Assembly (NCBI GenBank): GCA_937885695.1
Contig: CALABP010000046.1
Coordinates: forward strand, 1 to 27,661
Direction: 5' to 3'
Origin: DTU089 sp002440045
GTDB lineage: Bacteria; Bacillota; Clostridia; Oscillospirales; Acutalibacteraceae
Length of the DNA stretch: 27,661 bases
Positions 15,205 to 24,394 of the stretch are shown piece after piece (positions within the stretch are counted from its first letter, which is position 1; every line of letters starts with the position of its first letter). The notes below the pieces were generated by a model. The model did no database searches. It saw only the letters and a list, made by a program, of their open reading frames with translations, and was not told the DNA's origin. Both the position numbers and the translations under genes were made by a program.

Positions 15205-18200
15205 TTACATCATTTCAAAAAGAGAAATCTGGTCGCTCTCGGGAAGGTTTCCGAAAGCGCCGACAGCTCTTAAAGCCGCAATCGAGGAGCTTGAAGCGTT
15301 AGCGCGTATTGCAAAATCTTCGATTGACGTAAACTCTGCGCCGCCGTCGTTTCTTGCGTTAGCAAGCTGTTCGGCTGCCGCCTCGCCTACTCCGGGAAGG
15401 CAGGAAAACGGCATTCTGATTTTTCCGTCCTCCGGCTCATATGAGTTAGCTGTAGATTTATAAATATCTATCGGCAAAAACTCAACGCCTCGTGCCATTG
15501 CTTCGTGAACAATCATCATAATTGTTTCTTTGTCTTTTTCTGCCTGCGAAGCCTCGTTGCCCTTTGCTTTAATCATTTTAAGAAGCGTGTTTACGGCGTC
15601 TTTGCCCTTTGTCATTGATTCGGCGTCAACATCGCCGCCGCGTACGGTAAGATAAGCGCAATAGTATTCAAGCTTTCTGTAAACTTTGTACCATGCAAGG
15701 CGCAGTGCGGCAATAACATAAGCCGCGGCGTGAGCCTTGGGGAACATATACTGAATTTTTTTACAGGATTCGATATACCATTCGGGAACATTGTGTTCGC
15801 GCATAATCTTTTCCATTTCGGGCGTGAGCTGTTTGTTTTTCTTTCGGACGTTTTCCATTATATTAAAAGCGTCCTTCGGCTCAAGGTCCTTGTGCAAAAG
15901 ATAAACCATTATGCTGTCACGCGTTCCGACAACCTCAGAAATTGTGCAGGTGCCGTCTTTGATAAGGTCCTGGGCGTTTCCGAGCCAAACGGCCGTGCCG
16001 TGCGAAAGACCCGAAATCTGCAAAAGGTCCGAAAACGTTTGCGGCTGGGCTTCAAGAAGCATTCCGCAAACAAAGCCCGTTCCCATTTCGGGAATTGACA
16101 GCGTGCCTGTGGGCCAACCGATGTCCTCTTCTGTAACGCCGAGCGGCTCGGGGCTTGTGCAAAGCTTTATAAGGCTTTTGTCGGCAATGTCAATATCCAT
16201 AACATCAATGCCCGTAAGGTCATAAAGATGCTTGTATATTGACGGAACATCGTGCCCGAGCTCGTCAAGCTTCAAAAGCGTGTCGTGCATTGAGTTAAAG
16301 TCAAAGTGAGTGGTAATAATACCCTTTGAGTTATCGTCGGCGGGATGCTGAACGGGGGTAAAGTCGCAAACGTCATATTCTGCGGGAACAACAACCATTC
16401 CGCCGGGGTGCTGACCCGTTGTGCGCTTAACGCCTGTGCACCCTAATGTGAGACGGTCAATTTCGGCTTTTGAATAAACAAGCCCGCGTTCGTCAAGATA
16501 TTTGCGGACGTAGCCGTATGCGGTTTTATCGGCAACGCCCGAAATCGTGCCCGCTTTAAAAACGTGCGTTTTTCCGAAAAGCTCTTCCGTGTAGCGGTGC
16601 GCCTTACTTTGATATTCGCCCGAAAAGTTAAGGTCTATATCGGGTGATTTGTCGCCATAGAAGCCAAGGAAAGTTTCAAACGGTATTTCGTGACCGTCTC
16701 TTACCATTTCCTCGCCGCACTCGGGGCAATTCTTTTTAGGGAGGTCAAAGCCCGAGCCGACTTCGTTGTGAAGGAAGAATTCGGAATGCTTGCACTTTGG
16801 GCAGCGGTAATGCGGCGGCAATGGGTTAACCTCGGAAATACCTGCCATTATAGCAACAAATGACGAACCGACAGAACCACGCGAGCCGACGTAATAGCCG
16901 TGCTCTTCGGAGTTTTTAACAAGAAGTCTTGCAATCATATAAAGACCCGCAAAACCGTGCTCTACGATTGATTTAAGCTCTTTGTCAAGCCGCTGTGAAA
17001 CAACCTCGGGAAGCGGGTCGCCGTACCATTCTTTTGCGCGCTCCCAGCAAAATCTCGGCAAATCTTCGTCTGCGCCCGGGATTTTTGGGTCAAAAGTGCC
17101 GTCGGGAATCGGAAGAATGTCGGGTTCAATCATATCGGCAACAATATTTGTGTTCTTTACAACAACTTCATATGCGGTTTCGTCGCCGAGATATGAGAAA
17201 TCCGAAAGCATCTCTTTAGTTGTTTTAAGATACAGCGGCGGCTGTCTGTCGGCATCCTGATACCCCTGCCCCGCCTGTAAAATCGCTCTGAATTTGGCGT
17301 CGCCCTTATTCAAAAAGTGAACGTCGCCCGTGGCAACCGTGAGCTTTCCGAGCTCGTCGCCGAGATTGATAATTGCGCGGTTGATGCGCTGAATATCTTC
17401 ATAAGAGTTAATGTTCTCATAGCCGTCTTTGTCTTTGAGAATCATATATTCGTTGTTGCCGAGCGGCTGAATTTCAAGATAATCGTAAAATTCGGCAATT
17501 GCTTTTATTTTTTCGTGAGATTCATTTGCTATGAATGCCTGAAAAAGCTCACCCTCGGAGCAGGCACTGCCGATTATAAGCCCTTCGCGCTTTTCGTTAA
17601 CAAGGCTTTTCGGCATACGCGGCTTTTTATAATAATAATCAAGGTTTGAAGCGGAAACAAGCTCATACAGATGTTTAAGCCCGACCTTGTTTTTGACAAG
17701 AATTATGCAGTGATAATAGCGCTGTTTTAAAAATTCGTCTTTACTTAACTTGTTGCCGTTTTCGTCATAATCGTTTGAAAGATAGGCTTCACAGCCGTAA
17801 ATTATTTTAAAGCCCGTGCCGCGCGCTGTGTTGCATGCTTCGGGGAACGCCTGAACACAGCCGTGGTCTGTGATGGCAATTGCCTTGTGCCCCCAACCCA
17901 TAGCTTTTTTGACAATCGCTTTTGCGCCCGTCATAGCGTCCATAGCGGACATATTTGTATGTAAATGCAATTCTACGCGCTTTTCTTCGGCGTCATCGGT
18001 TTCTGTGAATTTTTCAACCGTTGAAATTGCGCGCGCTCTTATTACACGGTCTTTCAAAAACGGGTCGTCCTCAATAAAGCCGCGGACGATAACCGAAAGC
18101 CCCGTAGAAAGCTTACTTGCAACATATTCAAGGTTGTCCTTGTCGTCAAAAAGCTTTACGGTATAAGAATATGTTTGGTCTGTAATATTAAAAGTAATTA

Positions 18201-18936
18201 TAAGACGTTTGCCGTCTTTAGTTTCCTTTGTTTCAAGGCTGAAAATGTCACCCCACGCAATAACACTGCCGTCTTCGGGGGTAATGTCTTTAAGAGGAAC
18301 CGGCACGCCCTTTATTTCGGGACCGAAAATTGATTTTACAGTTTCAAAATAGAGCGGAAATCCCTCTTTTATAACGTGCTCCCCGGGCGCTAAATCAGCG
18401 AGTACGGGTTTGTTGTTTTCGCGGTCTATTTCGCGTACTCTCTTTTTAAAATCGTCGGGATTGCTGTTTTCGCCCTCAAAAAGTACGGTGATTTTTCTGC
18501 CGAAATGCTCAAAAACATAGTTTTCAAGGAATGTGTCTGCGGCGGCATTTTTGCATATGTCGCACCCGCCGCCGAGAAGCGTAACGGTGAGTGTTTCGCC
18601 GTCAAATTCATATTTGCAGTTATCAATGAACCCGTTTGTCTGAAGCACGTTCACCTTCAAAACCTTTAAAAGCATCGGAAAGCAGTCCGAATTAAGCGCT
18701 TCGGGCGGCAAAACATAGTCAAGCTCGACGCTTCTGAGTCTTAAAGCCGCCTTTAAGCTGTTTGAAACCGCTTTAAGGCACATAATATTCGCAAACGTGT
18801 CAATGTGAAGAAGCGCTTTAAGACGCATTTCTTCTTTATTTAGGGTAAGTCCCGAAAAAGAGGCGTTTTTAAGCATTTCGCGGTGAGCTTCGTTATTTAT
18901 GTACTCGCCGAACACCTCTGTAAATGGATAAGTCAT
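15205..18936 (-). CDS. polC: DNA polymerase III PolC-type, lacking the exonuclease domain
   Basis: The replicative polymerase of low-GC Gram-positives; 1243 residues against 1437 in B. subtilis. Order: N-terminal domain, OB-fold (about 215-310), PHP domain (from 318: VELHLHTNMSAMDA, AITDHG, IYGCEA near 380, HCIIL near 408, GSACSEGEL near 457, ATGDVHFL near 537), a four-cysteine zinc module (CPKC and CPEC), the polymerase core with catalytic PDIDLNFSGEY near 765, and a C-terminal clamp-binding QISLF. In Bacillus the DnaQ-like 3'-5' exonuclease is inserted between IYGxEA and the later PHP half; here only about 28 residues separate them and no DVETTG-type motif exists. All other regions align end to end with Bacillus. 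The start shares ATGA with the ispG stop. Confidence 0.96.
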   Translation of the reverse strand: MTYPFTEVFGEYINNEAHREMLKNASFSGLTLNKEEMRLKALLHIDTFANIMCLKAVSNSLKAALRLRSVELDYVLPPEALNSDCFPMLLKVLKVNVLQTNGFIDNCKYEFDGETLTVTLLGGGCDICKNAAADTFLENYVFEHFGRKITVLFEGENSNPDDFKKRVREIDRENNKPVLADLAPGEHVIKEGFPLYFETVKSIFGPEIKGVPVPLKDITPEDGSVIAWGDIFSLETKETKDGKRLIITFNITDQTYSYTVKLFDDKDNLEYVASKLSTGLSVIVRGFIEDDPFLKDRVIRARAISTVEKFTETDDAEEKRVELHLHTNMSAMDAMTGAKAIVKKAMGWGHKAIAITDHGCVQAFPEACNTARGTGFKIIYGCEAYLSNDYDENGNKLSKDEFLKQRYYHCIILVKNKVGLKHLYELVSASNLDYYYKKPRMPKSLVNEKREGLIIGSACSEGELFQAFIANESHEKIKAIAEFYDYLEIQPLGNNEYMILKDKDGYENINSYEDIQRINRAIINLGDELGKLTVATGDVHFLNKGDAKFRAILQAGQGYQDADRQPPLYLKTTKEMLSDFSYLGDETAYEVVVKNTNIVADMIEPDILPIPDGTFDPKIPGADEDLPRFCWERAKEWYGDPLPEVVSQRLDKELKSIVEHGFAGLYMIARLLVKNSEEHGYYVGSRGSVGSSFVAIMAGISEVNPLPPHYRCPKCKHSEFFLHNEVGSGFDLPKKNCPECGEEMVRDGHEIPFETFLGFYGDKSPDIDLNFSGEYQSKAHRYTEELFGKTHVFKAGTISGVADKTAYGYVRKYLDERGLVYSKAEIDRLTLGCTGVKRTTGQHPGGMVVVPAEYDVCDFTPVQHPADDNSKGIITTHFDFNSMHDTLLKLDELGHDVPSIYKHLYDLTGIDVMDIDIADKSLIKLCTSPEPLGVTEEDIGWPTGTLSIPEMGTGFVCGMLLEAQPQTFSDLLQISGLSHGTAVWLGNAQDLIKDGTCTISEVVGTRDSIMVYLLHKDLEPKDAFNIMENVRKKNKQLTPEMEKIMREHNVPEWYIESCKKIQYMFPKAHAAAYVIAALRLAWYKVYRKLEYYCAYLTVRGGDVDAESMTKGKDAVNTLLKMIKAKGNEASQAEKDKETIMMIVHEAMARGVEFLPIDIYKSTANSYEPEDGKIRMPFSCLPGVGEAAAEQLANARNDGGAEFTSIEDFAIRANASSSSIAALRAVGAFGNLPESDQISLFEMM

Positions 18937-19979
18937 ATTTTCTCAATTTCCTTTAAAAGTTCGCTTACAATATCTTTTTCTTCAACCTTGCGAAGTATCT
19001 CGCCGTTTTTAAAAATGATTCCGCAGCCGTCGCCGCCTGCAACGCCAATATCGGCTTCGCGCGCTTCACCCGGTCCGTTGACCGCGCAGCCCATAATGGC
19101 AATTTTAATCGGCTTATGTATATCGCGCACGGCGTTTTCAACTTCACCTGCAAGCTTTACAAGGTCTATCTTTGTTCTGCCGCAAGTGGGGCAAGACACA
19201 ATCTGCGGCGTTTCAACGCGCATATTAAGCGCTTTAAGAATATCAAAGCCGGCATATACCTCTTTAACGGGCGTATCCGTTACAGAAACCCTTATCGTAT
19301 CGCCTATTCCGTTTAAAAGCAGCGAGCCTATTCCGATAGACGATTTAATAAGAGCGCTTCTTTCAGTGCCCGCTTCGGTAACGCCGAGATGAAGAGGATA
19401 ATCACAGTTTTCAGCCACGAGTGTATACGCTTTTACCATTTTTGTAACATCGGAGGATTTTATTGAAACAACCGTGTCGTAAAATCCGCATTTTTCAAGA
19501 AGCGAAATGTGCCTGAAAGCGCTTTCTGCCATGGCTTCGGGCGTTGCGCCGCCGTATTTTGCGAGCAAATCTTTTTCAACCGAGCCTGAATTAACGCCGA
19601 TTCGTATCGGCACTTTTTTTGCGGCACAGGCGTTTGCAACCTTTTCTACGCGGTCAAACGAGCCGATGTTACCGGGGTTGATGCGTATTTTATCAACGCC
19701 GGCTTCAAGGCTTTCGAGTGCAAGCTTGTAATCAAAATGAATATCTGCTACAAGCGGCACTTTCGCATATTCTTTAAGCTTTCCGAGAACCGTTACGGCA
19801 TTGGCGTCGGGAATTGCCATACGCACTATTTCGCAGCCTGCGTCCTGAAGCGCCGTGAGCTGTTCAAGGTTTTTATTAAAATCGTCTGCCGGGGCGTTAA
19901 GCATTGACTGCACAAGTATCGGTGCGCCGCCGCCTATTACCTTGTCGCCTATTTTAACCTGTCTTGAAAATCTTTTCAT
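18933..19979 (-). CDS. ispG: 4-hydroxy-3-methylbut-2-enyl-diphosphate synthase IspG
   Basis: A 348-residue iron-sulfur enzyme of the MEP isoprenoid pathway, reducing MEcPP to HMBPP. The TIM-barrel part holds GGGAPILVQSMLN and PLVADIHFDYKLA. The cluster-binding cysteines are in SCPTCGRTKIDL (near 261) and GCAVNGPGEA (near 296). Length and motifs match the short bacterial form without the plant-type insert. It ends with a four-base overlap with polC, and its ribosome site is AGCGGTGA. In Bacillus, proS sits at this place in the operon; the ispG arrangement is common in Clostridia. Confidence 0.97.
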   Translation of the reverse strand: MKRFSRQVKIGDKVIGGGAPILVQSMLNAPADDFNKNLEQLTALQDAGCEIVRMAIPDANAVTVLGKLKEYAKVPLVADIHFDYKLALESLEAGVDKIRINPGNIGSFDRVEKVANACAAKKVPIRIGVNSGSVEKDLLAKYGGATPEAMAESAFRHISLLEKCGFYDTVVSIKSSDVTKMVKAYTLVAENCDYPLHLGVTEAGTERSALIKSSIGIGSLLLNGIGDTIRVSVTDTPVKEVYAGFDILKALNMRVETPQIVSCPTCGRTKIDLVKLAGEVENAVRDIHKPIKIAIMGCAVNGPGEAREADIGVAGGDGCGIIFKNGEILRKVEEKDIVSELLKEIEKI

Positions 19980-19991
19980 AATTTTTCACCG

Positions 19992-21074
19992 CTAAAACTT
20001 TTTTAGAATATCGCTGACCGTGACGACCGCCATAAATATAAGCAAAAGAACAAGTCCGATTGTGTGAACTCTGCCCTCTTTTTTTGGGTCAATCGGCTTT
20101 CTTCTGATAATCTCAATAAATATAAAGAAGAGTCTGCCGCCGTCGAGCGCGGGAATCGGAAGAAGGTTGAATACGCCGACGTTAATTGTGATGTATGAAA
20201 GAAGCGTCAGCGCCGTAAGAATTTTATCTTTAAAAGATTCAGCCTGCGCCGTAGTATCGGCAATTGCGCTTATTGTGCCGACTGGACCCGACATATCTTT
20301 AAGCCCGTATTTGCCCGTTACAAGGTCAACAAGGCTCAGCCGCACCATTTGCACAATCGAAGCCGAATCGAGAACGGCATTCTTACAGACATTGCCGAAG
20401 GTCGGCTCGTAGCCGAGAATGTAAAAATCCTGGCTTATAAACTGCCTGCCCTCATATTCAAATTGTTGAAATTCAACGCCTTTTAAAAGTATTTTTTCAC
20501 CGTTGCGCTTTACGGTAATATCAAGCTTGTTGTCGGTGTCGCGCGCCATATTAAAGGATATTCCGCGGAAAGAATAGACCTTTGTGCCGTTGATTGCAAT
20601 GATTTCATCGCCCTCGCACAGACCGTAGTTTTTGCTGACGGCGTTATCGGCGAATTTATAAACCGTTCTTGAGCCGACAATCCCTTCGCCCGTAAGGCAA
20701 ATTGCAACAACCACAACGCCGAGAATAAGATTCAAAATTGCGCCTGCCGCAATGATGATAAATCTTTGCCACGCGGGTTTGTTATTGAAAGCGCGGTCGT
20801 CGTCGCTCGATTCGTCCTCACCCTCCATGCTGACAAAGCCGCCTATCGGTAAAAGACGAAGCGCATATGTTGTTTCGCCCTTTTTCTTTTTAAAAAGAGT
20901 GGGACCCATTCCGAGTGCAAATTCGTTAACCTTAACTTTAAAAAGCTTAGCAAAAGCGAAATGACCGAACTCATGAATGGCAATTATTATTCCGAAAAGG
21001 AAAATTGCCAAGAGATACGGCCAAACGCTGCTCCATGTTTTGGAAATGAACGAAGAAAAATCAAGAGTAATCAT
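19992..21074 (-). CDS. rseP: Site-2 metalloprotease RseP/RasP
   Basis: A 360-residue intramembrane zinc protease. The HEFGH motif is near residue 32 in the first membrane helix, and the third zinc ligand is in LLPIPALDGGRL (near 308). A single PDZ domain lies between (NYGLCEGDEIIAINGTKV), where E. coli RseP has two. About four membrane helices are present. In Bacillus the relative RasP cleaves anti-sigma factors and leftover signal peptides. It lies in the usual place between dxr and ispG, three bases after dxr. Confidence 0.95.
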   Translation of the reverse strand: MITLDFSSFISKTWSSVWPYLLAIFLFGIIIAIHEFGHFAFAKLFKVKVNEFALGMGPTLFKKKKGETTYALRLLPIGGFVSMEGEDESSDDDRAFNNKPAWQRFIIIAAGAILNLILGVVVVAICLTGEGIVGSRTVYKFADNAVSKNYGLCEGDEIIAINGTKVYSFRGISFNMARDTDNKLDITVKRNGEKILLKGVEFQQFEYEGRQFISQDFYILGYEPTFGNVCKNAVLDSASIVQMVRLSLVDLVTGKYGLKDMSGPVGTISAIADTTAQAESFKDKILTALTLLSYITINVGVFNLLPIPALDGGRLFFIFIEIIRRKPIDPKKEGRVHTIGLVLLLIFMAVVTVSDILKKF

Positions 21075-21077
21075 ATG

Positions 21078-22229
21078 TCACCTTCCAAGTGCCAATTCGC
21101 GCACTTTTTCTCTCATAAGAATATCGGTATTGAAAACGTCGTTAATATCAAATGACTCCTTGTTCTTTAAATATGACGAAGCTTCTGAAATTAGCTGCGG
21201 AATTTCACAAAATGAAATCTTTTCACTGCGGAAAAGCAAATTTGCTTCTTCGTTTGCACAGTTAACGGCGCACGGCTTAAGGCCGCCTTCGTTAATGGCG
21301 TCGCGGCAGATATTCATACACGGAAACGCCTCGTAATCCGGCTTGTAAAAAGTAAGCTTGCCTATTTCCCACAAATCAAGCTGTCTTTCGGGCGACTCAA
21401 AACGCTCAGGGTAAGTCAGCGCAAACTGAATCGGAAGGCGCATATCGGGATTGCCGAGCTGTGCAATTACCGAATTGTCGCAGTATTCAACAAGCGAATG
21501 AACAATGCTTTCACGGTGAACTACAATATCGACCTTATCGGGCGACACCGAGAAAAGATGCACCGCTTCTATAAGCTCAAGCCCTTTATTGAACATTGTA
21601 GCACTGTCTACGGTGATTTTTTGCCCCATACTCCAGCTGGGGTGTTTAAGAGCGTCTTTAAGTGTAACGTTTTTTAACTCTTCTCTGGTTTTGCCGAAAA
21701 ACGGACCGCCCGACGCCGTAAGAATAATACGCTTTAACGCCTTGTTTTTCGGTGCGCCGAGAAGGCACTGGAAAATTGCCGAATGCTCGCTGTCAACCGG
21801 TAAAAGCTTTACGCCGCTTTCTTTTACGGCTTTTGTGACAAGCTCGCCGCCCGCAACAAGAGTTTCTTTGTTGGCAAGAGCAATTGTCTTTTTCGCTTTA
21901 ATCGCGTCAAGCGTAGGTTTTAATCCTGCCATACCGACAACGGCATTAAGCACCGTATCGCCTTCTGCCTCTGCCGCGCAAAACGACACACCTTCGCTTC
22001 CCGAAAGAATTTTTACGGGCATATCGGCAACGCGCGTTTTAAGCTCTTTAGCCGCATTTTCGTCAACAAGAGCGGCAAAGCCCGGTTTAAATTCGCGAAT
22101 TTGTTCTTCAAGCTTTTTATAATCGGAATAAGCCGCAAGGGCGGCGATTTTATAACCCTGCCGCCTTGCAACATCAAGCGTTTGCACGCCTATAGAGCCT
22201 GTAGAACCCAATAAATTAATAGTTTTCAT
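21078..22229 (-). CDS. dxr: 1-deoxy-D-xylulose 5-phosphate reductoisomerase
   Basis: A 383-residue NADPH-dependent enzyme that converts DXP to MEP, the committed step of the MEP pathway. The N-terminal nucleotide site is LLGSTGSIGVQTLDV; ALANKETLVAGGELV, LPVDSEHSAIFQCL and LTASGGPFFG form the catalytic and metal-binding parts, followed by HPSWSMGQKITVDSATMFNKG. Length is as usual. It works in the same pathway as ispG two genes further on. The ATG lies 12 bases past the cdsA stop. Confidence 0.97.
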   Translation of the reverse strand: MKTINLLGSTGSIGVQTLDVARRQGYKIAALAAYSDYKKLEEQIREFKPGFAALVDENAAKELKTRVADMPVKILSGSEGVSFCAAEAEGDTVLNAVVGMAGLKPTLDAIKAKKTIALANKETLVAGGELVTKAVKESGVKLLPVDSEHSAIFQCLLGAPKNKALKRIILTASGGPFFGKTREELKNVTLKDALKHPSWSMGQKITVDSATMFNKGLELIEAVHLFSVSPDKVDIVVHRESIVHSLVEYCDNSVIAQLGNPDMRLPIQFALTYPERFESPERQLDLWEIGKLTFYKPDYEAFPCMNICRDAINEGGLKPCAVNCANEEANLLFRSEKISFCEIPQLISEASSYLKNKESFDINDVFNTDILMREKVRELALGR

Positions 22230-22241
22230 AGTTATTATCTG

Positions 22242-23081
22242 TTAAATCAAACTCATTATGTAAAGCGCCGAATAAAGCACCGGCATTACAAACAATACGC
22301 TGTCAAACCTGTCCATTATACCGCCGTGTCCGGGAAGTATCTTTCCGAAATCCTTGATTCCGAAATTGCGCTTGATTGTTGATGCGGCAAGGTCGCCGAA
22401 CATACTTATTACGGAAAGAACAATACTTAAAACGCAAACGAAAGGATATGACAGGAAGGATTCGCCCTTAAAGAAGAATTTATTAAAGACGAAAAGAAGT
22501 AAAAGGTTGAGAATTATTTCGCCTACAATGCCGCCGATTGCACCTTCAACCGACTTTTTGGGGCTGATTTTCGGGCAAAGCTTATGCTTGCCGAATTTGC
22601 TGCCGATAAAATAAGCGAAAATGTCGGTCATCCACGCGACAAAGTATGAAAACAGAATAAGATAAACGCCGTCGGTTTTTGTGTACATCGGAAAATGCAC
22701 GTCAATATCCCTGAAAGCTATCATAAGCGAGAAAGAATAAGGAATTGCAACCGAAGCGAAAATCGCCGTTATTGCTTCTTCAAACTTTGTTTTTTCAAAC
22801 TGCAAAAGCATAAATATCAGTATGAGCACGACATATATGCCGCCGAAAGCCGCAACGGGGAATTTTAAGTTGAAATGGAATATAAACGGTATAGCGGCAG
22901 AAAGCAGCAGCGAAGCCGTATATATCGCCTTGTTTTTAAGCCCCACGGCTTTTTCAACCTCATAAACCGCTACAACTGAAAGGAAAGCAAGAAAAATCGG
23001 AAAAACGATTGTGTTCATAAGGAAAAGCGCCCCGATAAACACAATTGCGGCAAGAACGCCTGTTATTACACGCTGTTTCAT
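22242..23081 (-). CDS. cdsA: Phosphatidate cytidylyltransferase CdsA
   Basis: A 279-residue integral membrane enzyme making CDP-diacylglycerol from phosphatidate and CTP, the branch point of phospholipid synthesis. About eight hydrophobic segments are present. The family signature is in the last third: SPKKSVEGAIGG, then FGDLAASTIKRNFGIKDFG and LPGHGGIMDRFDS with the metal-binding aspartates. It lies three bases after uppS. Confidence 0.95.
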   Translation of the reverse strand: MKQRVITGVLAAIVFIGALFLMNTIVFPIFLAFLSVVAVYEVEKAVGLKNKAIYTASLLLSAAIPFIFHFNLKFPVAAFGGIYVVLILIFMLLQFEKTKFEEAITAIFASVAIPYSFSLMIAFRDIDVHFPMYTKTDGVYLILFSYFVAWMTDIFAYFIGSKFGKHKLCPKISPKKSVEGAIGGIVGEIILNLLLLFVFNKFFFKGESFLSYPFVCVLSIVLSVISMFGDLAASTIKRNFGIKDFGKILPGHGGIMDRFDSVLFVMPVLYSALYIMSLI

Positions 23082-23084
23082 AAA

Positions 23085-23816
23085 TCAGATACCTCCGAAA
23101 CGTCTGTGACGGTTTTGATAATCCGAAAGCATTTTATTAACGTCAGTCTCCGAAAAATCGGGCCAAAGAACATCGGAATACCAAAACTCCGAATAAGCGG
23201 ACTGCCAGGTCAAAAAGTTTGAAAGCCGCTGCTCGCCGCTCGGCCTTACGATAATATCGGGGTCGGGCTGACCTGCGGTGTAAATATATTGCGAAAAGCT
23301 GTCTTCTGTTATGTCGGAAACGTCTATTTCGCCGCTTTTAACGCGCTGTGCCAGCTCTTTTGCCGCGTGAACAATCTCTGCCCTGCCGCCGTAATTGAGT
23401 GCGATATTAACAGTTACCTTGTTATATTCGCCTGTTTCTCTTTCGGCCTTTTCAATAAGCTTTAAAAGGTCCGACGGAAGCCCCGCTCTTTCGCCGATAA
23501 AGCGAAGATGCATTTGCCTTTTTTTGTTCTCTTCGAGGCGCTTGTCGCCGTCGATGAGATATTCTTTAAAAAGGTTCATAAGCGTGAGCACTTCGGACTT
23601 TGGTCTTTTCCAATTTTCGGTTGAAAAGGCGTAAAAAGTCATATACTCAATGCCGATATCGGCGCAGTACTCGCCTATTTTTTTGAATACCTTTGCGCCC
23701 TCTTTGTGACCTTCGCTTCTTTTAAGACCGCGGTTTTGCGCCCAACGGCCGTTGCCGTCCATAATAAACGCTATGTGACGGGGTAAAACTTCAAATTTCG
23801 GGATTTCGGTATTCAT
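23085..23816 (-). CDS. uppS: Undecaprenyl diphosphate synthase UppS
   Basis: A 243-residue cis-prenyltransferase that extends farnesyl diphosphate to the C55 carrier for cell wall synthesis. The catalytic Asp is in HIAFIMDGNGRWA (near residue 19); TFYAFSTENWKRP, VNIALNYGGRAEI and IVRPSGEQRLSNFLTWQ are the other family motifs. It starts two bases after the frr stop. Together with dxr and ispG it links isoprenoid precursor supply to the lipid carrier within one mRNA. Confidence 0.97.
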   Translation of the reverse strand: MNTEIPKFEVLPRHIAFIMDGNGRWAQNRGLKRSEGHKEGAKVFKKIGEYCADIGIEYMTFYAFSTENWKRPKSEVLTLMNLFKEYLIDGDKRLEENKKRQMHLRFIGERAGLPSDLLKLIEKAERETGEYNKVTVNIALNYGGRAEIVHAAKELAQRVKSGEIDVSDITEDSFSQYIYTAGQPDPDIIVRPSGEQRLSNFLTWQSAYSEFWYSDVLWPDFSETDVNKMLSDYQNRHRRFGGI

Positions 23817-23818
23817 AA

Positions 23819-24373
23819 TCAGATTTCCATTATTTCGGCTGTTTTTGCGGCAACAGTTTCGTCAATCTTCTTTACATATTCGTCGGTGATTTTCTGAAGC
23901 TGTTCTTCGCCGTCTTTTTGGTCATCTTCGGTGATTTCGGAATTTTTCTTCATAGCTTTGATTTTTTCTATGGAATCACGTCTAATCTGACGGACAGCAA
24001 CTTTAGCTTCTTCGCCGTATTTTGCAACCTCTTTTGAAAGCTGTTTTCTGCGCTCTTCCGTAAGCTGAGGGAAGCAAAGACGGATAATTCTGCCGTCGTT
24101 TGAGGGGTTAATGCCGAGGTCCGAAGCGTATATCGCCTTTTCAATAAGCGAAAGCGCAGAGGTATCCCAAGGCTGAATTGCAAGAATCCTTGCTTCGGGA
24201 ACGGAAATAGCCGCCATCTGATTGATGGGTGTGGGGCAGCCGTAATAATCAACGGTGATTTTGTCAAGAACGGCGGCGTTTGCGCGGCCTGCTCTTATTG
24301 AATTGTATTCGTATTTAAGAGAAGCGATTGTTTTATCCATTCTCTCGCGGGTGTTAGCATATACAGTTTTCAT
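23819..24373 (-). CDS. frr: Ribosome recycling factor
   Basis: A 184-residue protein that splits post-termination ribosomes together with EF-G. Typical family parts are SIRAGRANAAVLDKITVDYYG, INQMAAISVPEARIL, and the helical C-terminal QIRRDSIEKIKAM. Standard length and order after pyrH. The ribosome site CAGGAGGTAACAC precedes the ATG. Confidence 0.98.
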   Translation of the reverse strand: MKTVYANTRERMDKTIASLKYEYNSIRAGRANAAVLDKITVDYYGCPTPINQMAAISVPEARILAIQPWDTSALSLIEKAIYASDLGINPSNDGRIIRLCFPQLTEERRKQLSKEVAKYGEEAKVAVRQIRRDSIEKIKAMKKNSEITEDDQKDGEEQLQKITDEYVKKIDETVAAKTAEIMEI

Positions 24374-24394
24374 AGTGTTACCTCCTGGATAAAT

